Shown: positions 1 through 13,366, counted from the first letter of the stretch. The stretch: 64,000 nt of DNA from Gorsachius magnificus (GCA_034008185.1 CM067091.1:6551799-6615798), one strand, 5' to 3'. The notes: generated by a model from the letters alone, not told the origin. Program-made: numbers and translations.

Positions 1-3000
1 GAACATGCGGTTTTAGTTTGGCAGCAATGGCCTTCAAAGGGCACAACTCCTGCTGTTAACCATCAAAGGAAAACCGTCCCATAGAGAACCACACAGGAAA
101 GGATAGGAGAAGCGGCTTGGATTTAGCAAAACTTGAGGCTAACTGCTGTGATGCCAAGTAGGATTACAGTAGCAAAATCACTCAGTCTCTTTAGCTGTGA
201 AGGGTGCTGCTTGGCCCTTTAATAACTCACTCAGCAATGAATTGATTGTTGATTTTGGAGAGTGCTACGATGGGCTGGACTAGATTTAATCTTTGGTTAA
301 ATATTTGATGCGGAGCTAGGTGAGCATAGACGTTCCAGGTTGCCTTCACTGCATGCACACGTTATAGCAAAGCGGTGCAGCGTGTTCTAGTTCTTCGTGA
401 AGATTTCTTGAGTTTGCAGTTCAGCCTGTCAGAGGCTTTTTTCTGGCAGCGAATTCTGCTGTGCCTGCCGCTTTGTGTGCTAAATTGAGGGGTGAGCACG
501 GGAGAAAGCACCCCTTCCTTCTAGGGAAGTCATTTACCTGCAATATCTTTGTTCTACATCAATGTTTTTCAGTCAAATGAAGCTTGTGAAGCTGAAGGGA
601 GATTTTCTTTACACCTCATCCTGGCCTTCTGCTATCAGCCAGATCGGTGATGGTGACAGTAAATCTCGGAAGAGGAGCCAAGGGCAGAGTGCCAGTAGCT
701 GGCACCTGCTCTCCTCCCACCTTGTTTGCTCTTGTGAAATGGCCGCTGCTGTTCTGGACACTCTTGCTTGCTAGCAAAATGTGTGAACGTGGCACGTAAA
801 GTGAATATGCAGAGTGTGTGTGTGTACAAACGTATGCATAATACAGACACAAGCAGCTTGCTTCCAGCAGCAGTGGATAAATGATTTGGTTGACCAGATT
901 AATTTCTTTGTTTTCCTAGAACTTGGCGTAATCCTGAGTATTTCTCTTCACCTTAAATCCTGCTTGCTTTGGGGGAGGGAGCACCGATACCAGTGTGATT
1001 CCTTTGTTTAGATTGGGAATTCCTCATGTAGAGAAGCTCCTCGGGGTGAGGAGAGCTCTGTGCAGATTGTTTGTGCCAGTAACGCTCTAGGCATAGCGTT
1101 CACTGGCACTGGTGTACACCGGGAGCCCCGTTTTACAACAGATCCTACCAGCAGTGCGTCCTGCAGGGTCCTGCAGAGCACTGGATCACCTTACAAAGGA
1201 TTTTTAAATTTTTTTTTGTTTTTATTAAGAACTTGCTTGAGCTGGAGTTAATCTACTCTCTAGATGCTCTTAAGATGCTAGAGCCCATACTTCTGAGCCA
1301 CTTGCTAGCTGCGTGCACATTTAACCAGCACAGGGTAGGGTTTGGCATCGTTCTCTGTTGTGACCCAGTTGATTTGTGCTGACCGGGTCCATTGGGATCT
1401 GAGCGCTCACCAAGTGGCCTTTCAGCTTGCAAGGAACAGCTTCTGCCTTAGAGACCACAAACGCATGCCTAAAATGAATATAATTCCTCTCCTTATTCCT
1501 GTATTCAGCAGCCGAATACCAAGAAATCCTGACTTATTGAAATAATTCTCAGTCTCTAATTGACTTCTATAAAGCGACTTAAACCAGCTATAACTGGGAG
1601 AGTTCTTTAAATATTTGCAATCTGGGCTTGGCACGGGGCAAACTGTTCTTATAGTGAAGAATTTAAGAAATTTCCATTACTTCCTATGGGATTTCAGAGG
1701 TCAGTTTGGGGCTGTGTGGGAAGGAGGAGGTTAGAAGTTAAGCCACGATTTACAGCAGAAGTGTGAGGTTGATGGTAGTATTTCCATACGCAGAAGAGTG
1801 TTGGGTTTGGTTTTTCTTTTTTTTTTTTCTTTTTTTTTTTATTTTTTCCTTTTTTTCTGCTCCCTATAAAAGGATTGCTTTGGCCTAGGTTCAAATTGCT
1901 CTGCCCCAGAAGGCCATTTTCAAGGCACTCCCGTGGCACAGACCATGTGCCTGTCTTTATGTCTGCTCTTAGATTTCTCCTGCTAGTCGAACTCCCGGTT
2001 GTTTGTTTGGGGTCTGAAGAGGTAACAGGGTCCTTTGCCCTCGTGCACAGTGTGTACGGCAGCTTGTGCTAGTGCTCCCTGTGGAGAAACACTTCACCTG
2101 GGGAATAATGGCTCAAAATATGGGAGCTGTTGCTCGCTGTACTCAGATGCTGGCAGATGGAGTTGGGGATCATCTGGTGATCTGACCATGGTGGATGACG
2201 TGCTGCGCGGTGTTAAATCACTGTTGCGATGCGAAGTTTTCCTTGCCATGGTCTCTCCTCCATGTAATCTGCAATCTGCCGTCGGTCAGCCTGCGCGCGT
2301 GTTATGACGAAGCACTGTGGTTTTGTTTGCTTGTTTTTCTTAATTGTAAGAAGCTGTTGCCAACCCTTCGCATCCAAAAATTGTGGCTTCTTGGTGGTTT
2401 TCTCCTTAAAGCCCTTTGGACTCGCGTTTCTCTTCTGACACAGTTTGTTTTCAGCCCATCTGTGGGTGAGCAGTAGCAAAGGCAGCGGTTACTGTGGTGG
2501 GTCAGCACCAAACATCTGAGCCTCCTCCATTCACAGCCTGGGCTATTAAAATGTGTTAATTTAATGCCGTGGGGAGCGAAGTTGGAGCTTCAGGGCATGA
2601 TTCAGGGGAACTGCCCGTCCCTGGTGTAGCAGCAGCGACTTAGAGCCGCCAGACCTTTCTCAGCCTGCATCTTTGAATCAAATATGCTCATCTGAGTCTG
2701 AGAAAACCACCAGAGAGTCCAGATTTAAGGCAAAAATACCTCTCTCCCTTCCCATTAAGGAGCTTTTTGCAAGCGATCTCAACACCAAGACATCGGGGGA
2801 GCTGCCTCGTTCTGTGTGTTTTGGCAGAGCTGAGTGTCATAAACATACAGAGGAGAAGGGGTAAATAGCTGTGAGAAGCGTGTTAATTTTTTGAGAAAAT
2901 TGGGGTTGTTTGGCTGCCGTTTAGCACAAGCATCCTTAGCGTGCGAGTGGTCCTAGCGAGGGCTTCAGCATGAGGATGAAGCTGTCCCAACCAGGGTGCG

Positions 3001-3659
3001 TATCAGCCCAGGGTATTACCTGCTGCTGAAGAGGTAGGACGGTTGCTCTTAATGCAAGCAGGATAATGTGCCTGATAGCTTAATTCTCTTTGGGAGGCAA
3101 ACAGAGATGCCTCAGTGCCACCTGTCTGTTGGGGTTGCGTAAATATTTAAGAGGGGTTTTTGCCCCTTGGAGCTGGTCAGGCTGGTGCACTGGCAGCAAC
3201 CTCGCCGGAGCCCTGTGCAAGCGCTGACGAGAAGCTGGGCAGGGTTTTGCTCCACTGCATGTAGCAGGGAGAGCTGGACAGCTCTGGATGACAAAAATAA
3301 CTTCTTATAATTTGTGTGTCGGTGAGGAAAAGCCACCCTGTGCTGTTACGTGCAGTTTCAGAGCGGCAGGCAGGTTGGTCTCCTCTGCGGGGTTGTGCTG
3401 TGCTCCTGGTTTTGCACGTTCACCAGGGAGGCTGTGGGCTTTTCTTGCTGACCGAGCGCTCGCCATCTCCATTGTCGCTTTATCGGCTCGGCAGCCCATC
3501 CACTGAGCCAGTACCTATTGGGTTCCTCATGGCCTTGGTTAAAAAAAGAAAAAAATAAAGAAAACCCCAGCACGCACAGCTGGGCCACAACTTTTTCTGG
3601 GAAACAGCGAACTGTATTTAAAATCTAGGTCACGGAGGGAGGAGAGCGCAGCCCACTGC
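1..3659. other. Upstream flank, no gene supported
   Basis: This is the region upstream of the CpG island. The open frames here are short, overlap on both strands, and show no recognisable domain or convincing exon signal set. It holds a T-rich tract at about 1813-1856 and ordinary A/T homopolymers. I see no exon of a neighbouring gene, tRNA or clear repeat family. In mammals the gene upstream of EPB41 is OPRD1; none of its coding sequence was recognised here. Confidence 0.6.
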
Positions 3660-3993
3660 TGCTCGGCGTTACCGGCAGGCCGGGCCCCTTCCGTACAGGT
3701 TCCGGGCGGCGCCAATCGATCGTGGCCCTTTCTTCGCCTCCCCCCCCCATCGGTTTAGCGCCGGGCCGGCGGGGAGGGCCGCCGGTAATCCTGTCATTTC
3801 AGCCTCCCCCTCTCGGGGGTGTTTTCCCGCTGGGCTGAGGGAGGCGGCCGAGGCGGGGCAGGGCCGCGGCCCTGGGGGGCGCGCGCCGCGCCCCCCACCC
3901 TCCCCGCCTGCCGCGGGTTCCTCTCCGCCAATAGCAGTGCGGTATTCGCGCCCCGCCCCTTCTCTTGGCCAAGGGAACTTACTACAGTGTTGT

Positions 3994-4014
3994 GGGTGGG
4001 GGCGGGGCCGGGGG
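3994..4014 (+). promoter_or_regulatory. G-quadruplex motif in the promoter
   Basis: Four G runs (3994-3996, 3998-4002, 4004-4007 and 4010-4014) are separated by loops of one or two bases. This meets the canonical G4 pattern on the coding strand just upstream of or within exon 1. The fold and any effect are inferred. Confidence 0.5.
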
Positions 4015-4049
4015 TGCGCGGCGCGGGGGGCAGGAGCCGCGGGGCGGGC

Positions 4050-4211
4050 GGCGGCGGCCGAGCGGAGCGGGCCGGGCGCGGAGCGGAGCGGCACGGCACG
4101 GCACGGCACGGCACGACCCCGGGCACCGCACCGGGGGGGTTCTGCGCAGCCCGGCGTGAGGGCGGCGGGCGCCGCGCGCGGGGGCGGCCGCGCGCGCGCT
4201 CTCGGCGGGGG
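4050..4211 (+). other. EPB41: EPB41 5' non-coding first exon (start approximate)
   Basis: The 3' edge is set by the donor G|GTAAGT at 4211/4212, the best splice donor in the island. The 5' edge is a guess, because a CpG-island transcription start cannot be fixed by eye. No ATG-led frame in it continues into the coding exon, so it is taken as 5' UTR. It would splice over 25.6 kb to the coding exon at 29812. Long overlapping open frames cross this region on both strands, but they reflect GC skew and the adjoining simple repeat rather than protein. Confidence 0.55.
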
Positions 4212-4216
4212 GTAAG

Positions 4217-4660
4217 TGCGCGCGGGAGCGTGTGCGTGCGGCGAGTGTGTGCGTGCACCCTGCTTGTGTGTGTGCATGCACGCGTGGCGTGTCCGTGCGT
4301 GCACCCTGTGTGTGCTCGCGTGCTCGGCGTGTGTGTGTGTGCACGCAGGGTCTGCGCGCGCGGCGTGGTTGCAGGTTGTGTCGGTGTGTGCGCGTGCAGG
4401 GTGCATCGGTGCATGCGGGGGTGTGCAAACGGCGTTATCAGCGTGTGCCCGCGGTCTCTGTGCTGCCTGGGCACGTATGGTATCTATATATATGTATGTG
4501 TGTGTGGGGGGGGTGTCTCTGCACGGTGCGCCTCTGTGCGCGCAGCGTGTGTGTGCATGTTTGTGGTGTATCTGGGGTGCACGGTGTGCGTGCCTGCACA
4601 GTGTCTGGGTGCATGGTGTATCCGTGTGTGCACGGCGCGGTGTGCAAGCTCTCCCTGGGG
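4217..4660 (+). repeat. GT/GC-rich degenerate simple repeat
   Basis: Immediately after the first donor there are about 440 bp of GTGTG, GCGTG and GTGCATG units without a fixed period, interrupted by short unique bases. Minus-strand frames read as Cys/His/Thr/Arg-rich and plus-strand frames as Cys/Val-rich low-complexity peptide, so they are not genes. It resembles an expanded and decayed dinucleotide tract. Confidence 0.8.
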
Positions 4661-7102
4661 GTGCATGTGTCATGGAGAACTGCAAGCCGAAAGGCTGAGG
4701 CTCAGGCGGAGACAGGTTCTGCAGGAGGTGAGAAATGGGGCGATAACGGGGATGGGGGCACACAGCGTGGGGGAGCTGGCACCCCGTGTCGTCCCCCTTG
4801 CTGGGGTGGTGGGTGCCCGGGGCTGCCGGTGGCTGAGCCAGGGTCCCCAGCTCTGCGCAGAGTCCATTGTGCAGGAGGAGGAGGAGGAAGAGGAAGGAGA
4901 CATGACGGGAAAGAGCACCGGGCTCTGCAAACCCGTGGAGCCCCGCGTGCCCACCCGTGGGATGAACATGGGTGCCGTGGTCTGGCACTGGCTGGGCAAA
5001 GGCTCTTTTCTGGCCATGCGTCCTCCTTCTGCTCAGGAAAGCACCTCAGCCCGCTGGGAAGCAACGCTCTTCAGCTGAAAGGATTTTCCGCCAAGGCTTA
5101 TTTTTACTTTTTATCTCCAGCGAGGCAACGTTTACAATGAAAACAACTCCAGAGGGCCTGGAAGGAGTTAAAATCGCACCGTGACACGTCTGTGAGTGCT
5201 GGGTCCACAAGCGTCATTGCTTAAGTGTTTCTTGTGGAAAAGGAACTTGCTCCCCCTTTGTGCGCCGAGGGGGCTGTGTGTGGTTTGGGGGGGCTGGTTT
5301 TGGGCAGGGGCTGGCAGCCTTCCCAGCTGTGGGTGTGTAAATGTTTATTTAAGCATTGTATGTCCGGCTGTAAAGAGAAAATTTCTTAGAAGCTGTCCAA
5401 ATTCTGGGGCAGGTGTTGTGCTGGAAATTATAGTTTAGTTATGATTCAGTTCTTTGTGTTATAATTCAATTAAGATGCTGGTAAAAATACAGAGACGCAA
5501 AGCAAAATCGTATCTCTGAACAACAGCATGAAACATGAAATTTTTGCCTCACTTCGCTATTTATTTTTAGGATTTTAAGGCTTTCCAAATGCGCTAGGTT
5601 TTGTTTGCCTAAGTTCCATAGATCTGGAGGGATGGTCCTTCCAGTTAGTTGATTCTCATTTCACAATTGAGTTACTGAATGTAAAAATAATCCCTGTAAG
5701 ATCTCGGGGGGGAGGAGAACATGGCTGTATGTTGGTGGGAGACGTGGAGGGGCTCTGACCTGGCTGCTATCGCTGTTCATCGCTGTGGAGTGCAGTTCCT
5801 TTCATGATTAGCTGACTCGTGTGTCGCTGCTCCCGTCGCTGCCCCAGCCCTGGAAAGGTTTTTTGTGGAGGTACAATAGTAGGGATTTCTTTTTTTTTTT
5901 TTTGGTAATGACTGGCATAACCATGTTCTGAACTCACTGATGGTTTTCCTGCGATGTTGTGGCGGTTGTGAACGGGGATGTCCTGCTTGTGGCGCGTGTC
6001 GATGCTGCTAATGCACTTGATGTTTATTTTTCTACACCGTGGTGCCAACCTCTGGCACCTTAAGTTCCATTTCCGTGACAATTTTGAGCATTGGGTGTGA
6101 TTTAAAAGGCAGTGGGGTCCTTTGCATATCTCTGCTGACGTGGCCTTAATAAAGAAGGCAAGGATTTTCTAGGATTCCCATGGACAAACATAATCTGCTG
6201 CAGAAGGTAAAAATCAGGACAAACATCGTGCTCCTTACCTTTAAAACTTAATTAGAGCCTTATGAAACGGAGAGAACGACAGCTTCTTTCCTCACATAAA
6301 TGCGTTAATTATTTCTTGTATCAGTTTAGATTAGAAGAACAGGGATTACCTGTGTTTTCTTCTGATCTCACAATTGCAATTTAAACCAAATTCACATCAG
6401 AAACAAAACCTGTGATGGGAAGGCAGCAGCCTCTCTCTTGGGCACTCCTGGCCTGGGTGAGGGGAGGAAGGACTCTTCTCAGCCCGTTTCAACACACCGT
6501 ATGCTCCCAATGGCTAAAAACACTTTAGACAATGATTCTCCAGATCTACATCTTCTGTCTCCGGTAACGCGCTGCCGACTGCCCTCGTGCTCCGCATGAG
6601 CGGACGCGATATTTTTCACTTGACAGCGCTTGATTTTTTGGAAAGCGGTAAAACATATCTATTCTGACGCCCCATTTGCTGCTTGTTGAGCAAATATTTG
6701 AATTGATGGGAGGTAGGCTGGTAGGTACGTGGCTTCTCTAGTAAGCAACCACATTTACAAATTCATTCATCAGCGAGCAAAGTGTTGCTGTGCCGGGGTA
6801 GCTTGCAGGCTTCCAGCCACGGGATGTTGGGATGCTCCGTGTGCTTTGATATGTTGATGGGTGGATGATGATATGTTGATGGGTGCCGGGGATGCAGCAT
6901 GTAACATGCTGGAATAAAATTGTCTGTACAGAAGTGTTGCTGAGGGGAGGCAGTGACTCTGTGCTGGGTTTTCACCAGGAGTTATTTAGTATCTCAAAAG
7001 AATCTTGGATTTTTGGTGTCAGTGAGTAAACCTCCGGCTCTTTATCCTCGGGGAAGTTTGTGTAGGCATTGGTTGTGTGTCCACAGCACCTGGCCAGGAG
7101 TT

Positions 7103-7156
7103 TCTCATCAAACACCTTTCCTTGACGCATCCTCTAACGAGGGGTGTTTGATGAGA
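7103..7156. repeat. 14-bp perfect inverted repeat
   Basis: The arm at 7103-7116 (TCTCATCAAACACC) is matched exactly in reverse complement at 7143-7156, with a 26-base loop. It could form a hairpin or be the edge of a small decayed DNA transposon. No larger element was recognised. Confidence 0.6.
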
Positions 7157-10100
7157 GCCTCTTTGGGGGGACCTTGACAGTACCTGTCTGCTGCAGAGCG
7201 GGTTTTTTTTCAGCCACTTACTGCCACATTGCATCTGTCTCTTGCAAAGAGCCCAAGAAGTTGGTGCAGCTCGGAGATGCTGTGGATGGGGAGAGCTCTG
7301 GGCTCTCTCTGGGTGTCCAGGCCAGGGCATTGCCTGGAATGGAGAAACCCGGTGGGTGTGGGAGGCAGAGCGCGTGCTTCCCACCCCGCTGCGGGTGGAG
7401 GTGTGCACAGCTCTGTGGATGGGGAGCTCAGGCTGGGCTGTATTTGGGTGCTCCACCGGGTTTGCCTGGGCTTGCTCTGCTTGCTGAAGCTGCTTTGGCC
7501 TTCGTGGTAACAAGCAGTGATGAATCAGAGATATTGCTTGAATAAGGTAGTCTTTGAGGGGCCTGCAGTAGTCCCGTGGATGCAAATTGTTTCCTCTCAT
7601 AAACTTTATTTTGGGTTTTTTAAACTCTACTGCTGATCTACTTGTCCCTAACAGCAGTTCACCCCTGTGCAACTTTTCTGGAGCGTTAGGAAATGGCAGA
7701 TATTCAGACTTGGAGCTGTGTTTCCTTGCTGTCATGCATCTCTCTGGGGAAGCTCGACGTGAAGCTTTGCATCTCGAGTGGAAATTGCACTCTGGGCTTG
7801 GTGATCTTTTGCAATGATTGTTCTGCTTTCTTGGTGCTTGGCTTTTGCTGTAATCTTGTGTAGATTAAGCGGGCGGCTATACGTAAAGATTTCACCTTAT
7901 ACTTCTCATCTGCTGCACTGTTTTGATCAGTGCTGCGGTTCCTTAAGTTGCAAAGAACTGTAGGATACAGCATAGCAGGGATTTATCTTTGTCCGTCAGA
8001 TGGATTAGGTAGGAATGTTCATGGCTTGTACTTAATCCAGATTAATATTATTAGTTTCTTTACATTCAGTCGGTTGTTTACGCTTGTTTTCTGTTTATGT
8101 GAATTTTTGCTTGTGTAATGCTGCTAACATTATGTATTAAAAGCAAATACTTTTAATTTGTCGGCATAGACGGACTAAATCTCCTTTTTTTTAAATGAAG
8201 CAGTTCCACAGAGAGGAAAACTGCGTGGGGCTTGGGATATGTGTTTCAAGCGCTCGTATTCTTCCAGGGCACGCTCCTCCAGACTCCGCTGCTATTCTGA
8301 TGCGGGCTTTTTAAACAAATTCCTATGCCAGCTTGCTTTAGCTGTGGTGCTCAGAGCAAGCGTCTGCAGCAGTGACTTACAATTTATAATTTATTAAGTC
8401 TCACAGCACTTGAACTCTGGTGCTTTTGGAGGAGACCGAGCCTTTTGTATCTTCCTGATCTTCATGCAGAGCCTGGAAGACACAGGAGGAAGAGCAGCTC
8501 CGGGGAGTGTTTCTGCTTGCAGTGTGTTTCTGGTAGTGGGAGAGCTGTGTGGCTGGCTGATTGTGTGCTCTGGCCGTGGCCATGGCCATCACATTGTGTT
8601 CTTCCCTCCCACATGTGTATTTCTGGAGAGCAGTTCCTTCTGTCTGTTGGCGAGGGCGAGTGCCATGGGATGTCAGCCAGGCTCTCCGGCAGGTTCACAC
8701 CATGATAATGTCCTCCGTGGCCACCCGAGGAAGCCAGCAGCCCGGGCTCAGGGAGGAGCCTTTGCTTTGCTTGAACCATGGTCCTTCTTACAGGGGTCGG
8801 GTCAGCCTGAGTTGTAACCGCAGCAAAATGCACCGTGGACGGAGCCCTGCGGATGGCGGCATGGTTTGGAAGCAGCAGGAGAAGATCTGGGCTAGTTAGC
8901 TGTTTCTATGAAAACCACAATTCCTTTGAACCCGCGAGTCACCGGTTGTAGGCTGATTATTTCACCCCCTTCCCCGCCCTACGTAATGCGTGTGTGTGAG
9001 AGAGATAATTAAAAGCTTTTAGTTAAATAAATAACTAAGCCGCTCACGCGGCTTTGTAGCAGAATTGCAGAGTCAAACACTTGGAGGTGGAAGATGGCGT
9101 GTGCTGCTGCTGGTCCCACAGCATCTCCTCCACCGTTTTGTGCGAGCGTGGTCTCAGTGTGTGTTTGCATACGGGCTTTTCCCCCGCAGGGCTTGCATAT
9201 CGCTAAATATAAGAGAAAGCTGCCCGCTAAGTGGGAACAGTCCCGTCGCATTGTGTACGGGGCCCCGGGCTGTATTTATGTCCCGCTATTCAATCTCTGC
9301 TCCAAAGACAGGATTAATAATTCCCGCCCGGGTTCATCTGCGATGCCTGTGTGTGCAAATGCATCAAAAGCGTGAGCTGGTCTTTGCAATTCGCTTGTGA
9401 GATGGGGCTGGATGCTTCGGGACAGGTAATGGTATAAAGCTTGAAGGGCCGTTAGGTTTTATCCCTTAGACGCAGAGCATGGTAGAACATTTTCTATTCA
9501 AGCCCGGGTTTCTGCCTCTGTGAGCTGCCCGCAGCGCCTCAAGGCAGGCACTCGGAAAATGAGAAACATGCAGCGGGTGACCATTCCTGGGGAGTTTTAA
9601 GAGTTGTTTGTCATTGGGCAGGGGCTGGTTCATGGAAGGGTGAAAATCTTTCAGGTCTAGCTTCAGCTGCTCCAGCTAGGAAATGTTTCTCCCCCTCCAA
9701 GCCTGCCTTGCTTGCTGCCTTCCAGGTCGTGAAACAAATGATAAGAGGGGCCCTAAAACCAAATATCCCTGATTTCTCTAAACACCGGGGCCGGAGGAGA
9801 GCAGGATGCCCCGGGGCTTTACAGGAAGATGCAATTTTTAAGAGGTGTAGAGGCAGCTCAGGGTGACAGTCTGACAAAAAAACCCTTTTGGATCCCCAAA
9901 CAAAACTTGTTACTCTGTCTTAATTACTGGATTCTGTATGCATGTGGTTTCCTCGTCCTGCTTGTGGGGTCATCTTGATGTGCACATCAGTTGGTAGGGA
10001 CAGGAGCCAGTGGGACCCTACGGGGATGCAGCCCCTTGGGCGGACGGGGGGGAAGAGCGGTGGCGAGCTGTAATCCCCCCTGGGCGAGGGAGTCCTCCGG

Positions 10101-10538
10101 TTCCTCATATAAATGAAAACACAGCTGTTCCTTTTGTCTGAAAAGGCTTAATATCCAGCATTAGGCCAAAGTTTTCTGTCCTAGGCTTTTGCAACTGTTG
10201 GCTTGGCAGCAATTGATGTGCAAGATGGAAATCATGTGTTTAAATTGTGTGTGTGTGGGGGAGGGTTGTTGGTGTCAAGTCAAAAGAAATGCCACCTAAC
10301 CAACATCTCCGTTCCTCCCGCATGAGCACGTGTAAGTGTGTAGAGGCACTAAGAAGGTTGTCTTCAAGGTAAGCGTGCCCTGACACGGGCAGAAGGCAGG
10401 GGATGTGTTCCCAGGGTTCTTGGAGGAGGAAGGGGTCACATCCCACACAAGAAAACAGCATTTTTAGGATCGTCAGTAGCAAGTGTTCAAATTTGAGCAG
10501 CGAGGGACCAGGTGGGGAGAGTACCAAGCACTGCTCCC

Positions 10539-10668
10539 CTTTCCATCCATCCCTCCTGGGGATGTCCCTCCGTCCCTCCCGGGGATGTACCTTCCCAAGG
10601 ATGTCACTCCATCCATCCTTCCCGGGGAGGACCGGCACTGCCCCCGTGTCCTTCCATCCCTCCCAGGG
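10539..10668. repeat. Short pyrimidine-rich minisatellite
   Basis: Four or more imperfect copies of a unit built on CCATCCATCC / TCCCGGGGATGT, of roughly 25-35 bases, occur in tandem. Copies differ by substitutions and small indels. There is no coding content. Confidence 0.6.
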
Positions 10669-12373
10669 CTGGTGCTGGCGGTCACTGACGATATTGCTGC
10701 TTTTTTATCTCTAACTGCTGACGTGAAAGCGAGTATGCATGGTGAGAAGCTAGTGAAACTCTTGGTGAATAAGCACATTCAATAGCAATACTATAAAATT
10801 GACGTGTGGGCTGCCTGCTACGGCTGCTGGAATAACTTTACCTGGGTAGAAGTTGGAAATGTTTGGGGCTTGGGGAGGAGTCCAGACGCAGAGAAAACAA
10901 CTGTTTTCAGCTGTTTGTTGTACATAGCTCTAGTCCAAAGGGTTTAAGGACCCCCATGCTTTCTCAGAGAGGGGCAACAGCTAGGAAGAGAAACTGATTT
11001 GGGAGGGAAAAAGTGCAGGCTAAATATATGTTGTTTTTCTATTGATTTTCATGTGCAGCCAGGCCTCCTGGGGTGTTTGAACATGATGGAAAAGAGCTCT
11101 TGCAGGTGCATGGGTTTGCTGAGTTAATTACACAGATCGGCTGACTTCATTCTTCTGGAGTTTCTGAAAAATAATGTTGTAGAGGATGGGCGCAGGACCC
11201 TGGAGAAGAAGGTTTTTCTGTGGCGAAGCCAGGAGGAGCAATGGGGGCGATTGCATCAACATGGGAAGGGCGTGCTGCTGATAGCACGGGGAAATGGCCA
11301 CGTGCTGGATTCCTCTGACTTCAGCAGCGTCTGATACCGTTTCTAGCCTGTTTCGTTAGAGGAAATAGTTTCTTTAGACGTCTTGTTAAGTTTGTTGTTG
11401 TTGTTGTTGTAACTGCTGCTTCTGTTATTTCCCTCCTGCCTACCTAGATTCTGTCTTCAAAAAGCACTTCCTTTGTTTATGGGCGGCAGTATCTGTTTTG
11501 TTTGCTCCCGCCTGTCTCTGTGCTTCCCTTCCCTCCCCCAGGAAATGGTGGAAAAAAGCTGGAGTTGGCTGATGAGGTCCGAGCAGCATCTTGCCCGGCC
11601 CGATGCAGGGATCACGGCCCTGCCCCTCTCTGCAGTGTGGTTTTGGGATGCTTGCCCCGCATTAGAAACCGTAACAAGAACCCAAGGCACTGGCAGTGTC
11701 CCAGTGTGTTTGTCTCAAAGAATGACCTTTTTCCCCCTGCTTGCACGCTGGAGCAAGTTTTTTTTCTATTTTACTTTGCTTCTGGAGTGAGATGCTTTGA
11801 GTAGCAGGTGTCTCACATCCCCACAGTTTTGGGGCACCGATGCAGAAAATATTCTTCTTCTCGGTTGCATTCAGGTACCCTCAATCTCTGCCTGCAAACG
11901 CCCGGCTGAACGGCATCTCGGATGCTGGTAGGGAAACCAGCCCTGGCATGGGCAGTGTTACTGGCTTCGTATTTTGCAGCTGCTGCTCTTGGCTTATTGC
12001 AAAGTGATGATTGACTCTCTTCATCTGACCTGATGATGACAATGGCGATATTCCTTTTGTAAAGATGTAGTTTATTAAAAAAGGAGCTCCCACTGCATGA
12101 TGAATAGAGAAGGAGAGCTCGGGGAAACTGAATCTATTAGTGTTATGTGCCCGTGTGCCTCCAGAGGCAAGAATGGGACTAGATAATGAACATGAGAGAC
12201 GACTTCAGCAAAGCAAGGAGGCTTGCAATTACAGTGAAATTTGGTATTTCACTGTGACGCTTTTCTCGCAGCTTTATTTCTTTCTATAACTGTACTAGAC
12301 TCTCCAGCATCAGTATTGCCTCATCATTACACTGGCGGGGTTGTTCAGGCTGGGTTTGATCCACTCAGTGCTA

Positions 12374-12468
12374 ATCATAGAATCGTCTAGGTTGGAAAAA
12401 ACCTTTAAGATCATCAAGTCCAACCGTTAACCTAGCACTGCCATCCCACCACTAAACCATGTCCGTAA
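12374..12468 (-). mobile_element. CR1 LINE 3' fragment, antisense
   Basis: The segment starts with the antisense of the CR1 3' terminal repeat (ATCATAGAATCG) and continues with the stretch GGTTGGAAAAAACC, AAGATCATCAAGTCCAACC and CCATCCCACCACTAAACCATGTCC. This is typical of truncated avian CR1 elements. It is nearly the same as the copy at 19669, so both come from one subfamily. The 5' end is truncated. Confidence 0.85.
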
Positions 12469-13366
12469 TCGCAGAAGAGGCAGGCTATCTAGTAATGCAA
12501 ATACAGTGGGCTTCAACTTTTTTCTCCATTTTTTTTTTTTTTTTTGAGGTAGATGCACAGCTGCATCTCTGCCAGCCATTAGATTCATTGCAAACACAGG
12601 TGAAGCGAGCAGCAGGGCCGATGTAGGGAGACTTGCCAGCACCCCGTGCCCGGAGATCCATCGTGCACAAGTTCAGTAGGTCGGGAGGTTTGCGCAGAGC
12701 TAATCGGTGGCTTGGCGAGGTGCAAGCCTGATTAGGGGGTTAGCTTTGTTTGCTGTGCTAATGCTGCTGGTGGAAGTGGTTGCACATTAACTTTTTTTTT
12801 TTTTTTTTCATGATTTCTCGTCGCAAACAGTTGTAAATCGCTCATGTGGTAGGAACAGATGCAGGAAACCCTCAGCCCTGGTTTGGCTGTGCAGGGTACC
12901 ACCTCCTGCCTGGGTCTTTCAAATTGAAAACAGAATTGTAAGGAAACAAAGAACTGTGCCCTTTTGATGCATTATCATCAGCTGAAAATCTGTGGATAGA
13001 TTGCGCTTGTTTTGGAGACGGTTTAACCTTCTGAAACTTCTGACTGGCAAAAAACCAAGTCGCGATTCGTTATACTGAAAATAAAGTTTAATTAATTGTA
13101 ACTTTTGTGACACTTCAGCTTTACCACTAGAAAAACATCTTAGGATAGGTGGAGAACATTTTTTTTTTTTTTTTTTTTTTTTTACTAAAAACATCTGTTG
13201 TAATAAACTTTTATCACAATCTAGCTGGGGGTGGAGAGGACGTAGGCTGAAGTTGCAGCCGTGCATCTCTGAAGTATGAGGTTTGTGGGTGAGTTGTTCC
13301 TGTGTACTTCAAGGGTCTGCTTGTTTTTCCCCCTGTTTTGAATATCCTGATCCACTTCAGCAGACA

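Larger units (their letters stand above)
3660..4215 (+). promoter_or_regulatory. EPB41: CpG island promoter of EPB41
   Basis: A sharply bounded GC- and CpG-rich block stands out from AT-richer flanks. It contains CCAAT motifs at about 3711 and 3929, several GC boxes of the CCGCCCC/GGGGCGG type (about 3952-3960 and 4000-4008), and a run of five GGCAC pentamers at 4090-4114. No TATA box is evident, as expected for a broad CpG-island promoter. It ends at a strong donor (GTAAGT at 4212) and is the only CpG island upstream of the first coding exon in the window, so I infer it drives EPB41. Mammalian EPB41 has several alternative first exons; which one this matches cannot be told from sequence alone. 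Confidence 0.75.

Noticed and set aside
3669..5078. Long open frames on both strands (439 and 419 codons) across the CpG island and GT tract
   Set aside because: They exist because GC-rich and GT-repeat DNA has few stops. The peptides are low-complexity (Pro/Ala/Arg or Cys/Val/His), overlap each other in several frames, and cross the exon 1 donor.
7019..7735. 238-codon minus-strand frame
   Set aside because: No recognisable domain, no splice or promoter support, and it spans the inverted repeat. Treated as a chance frame in intron 1.
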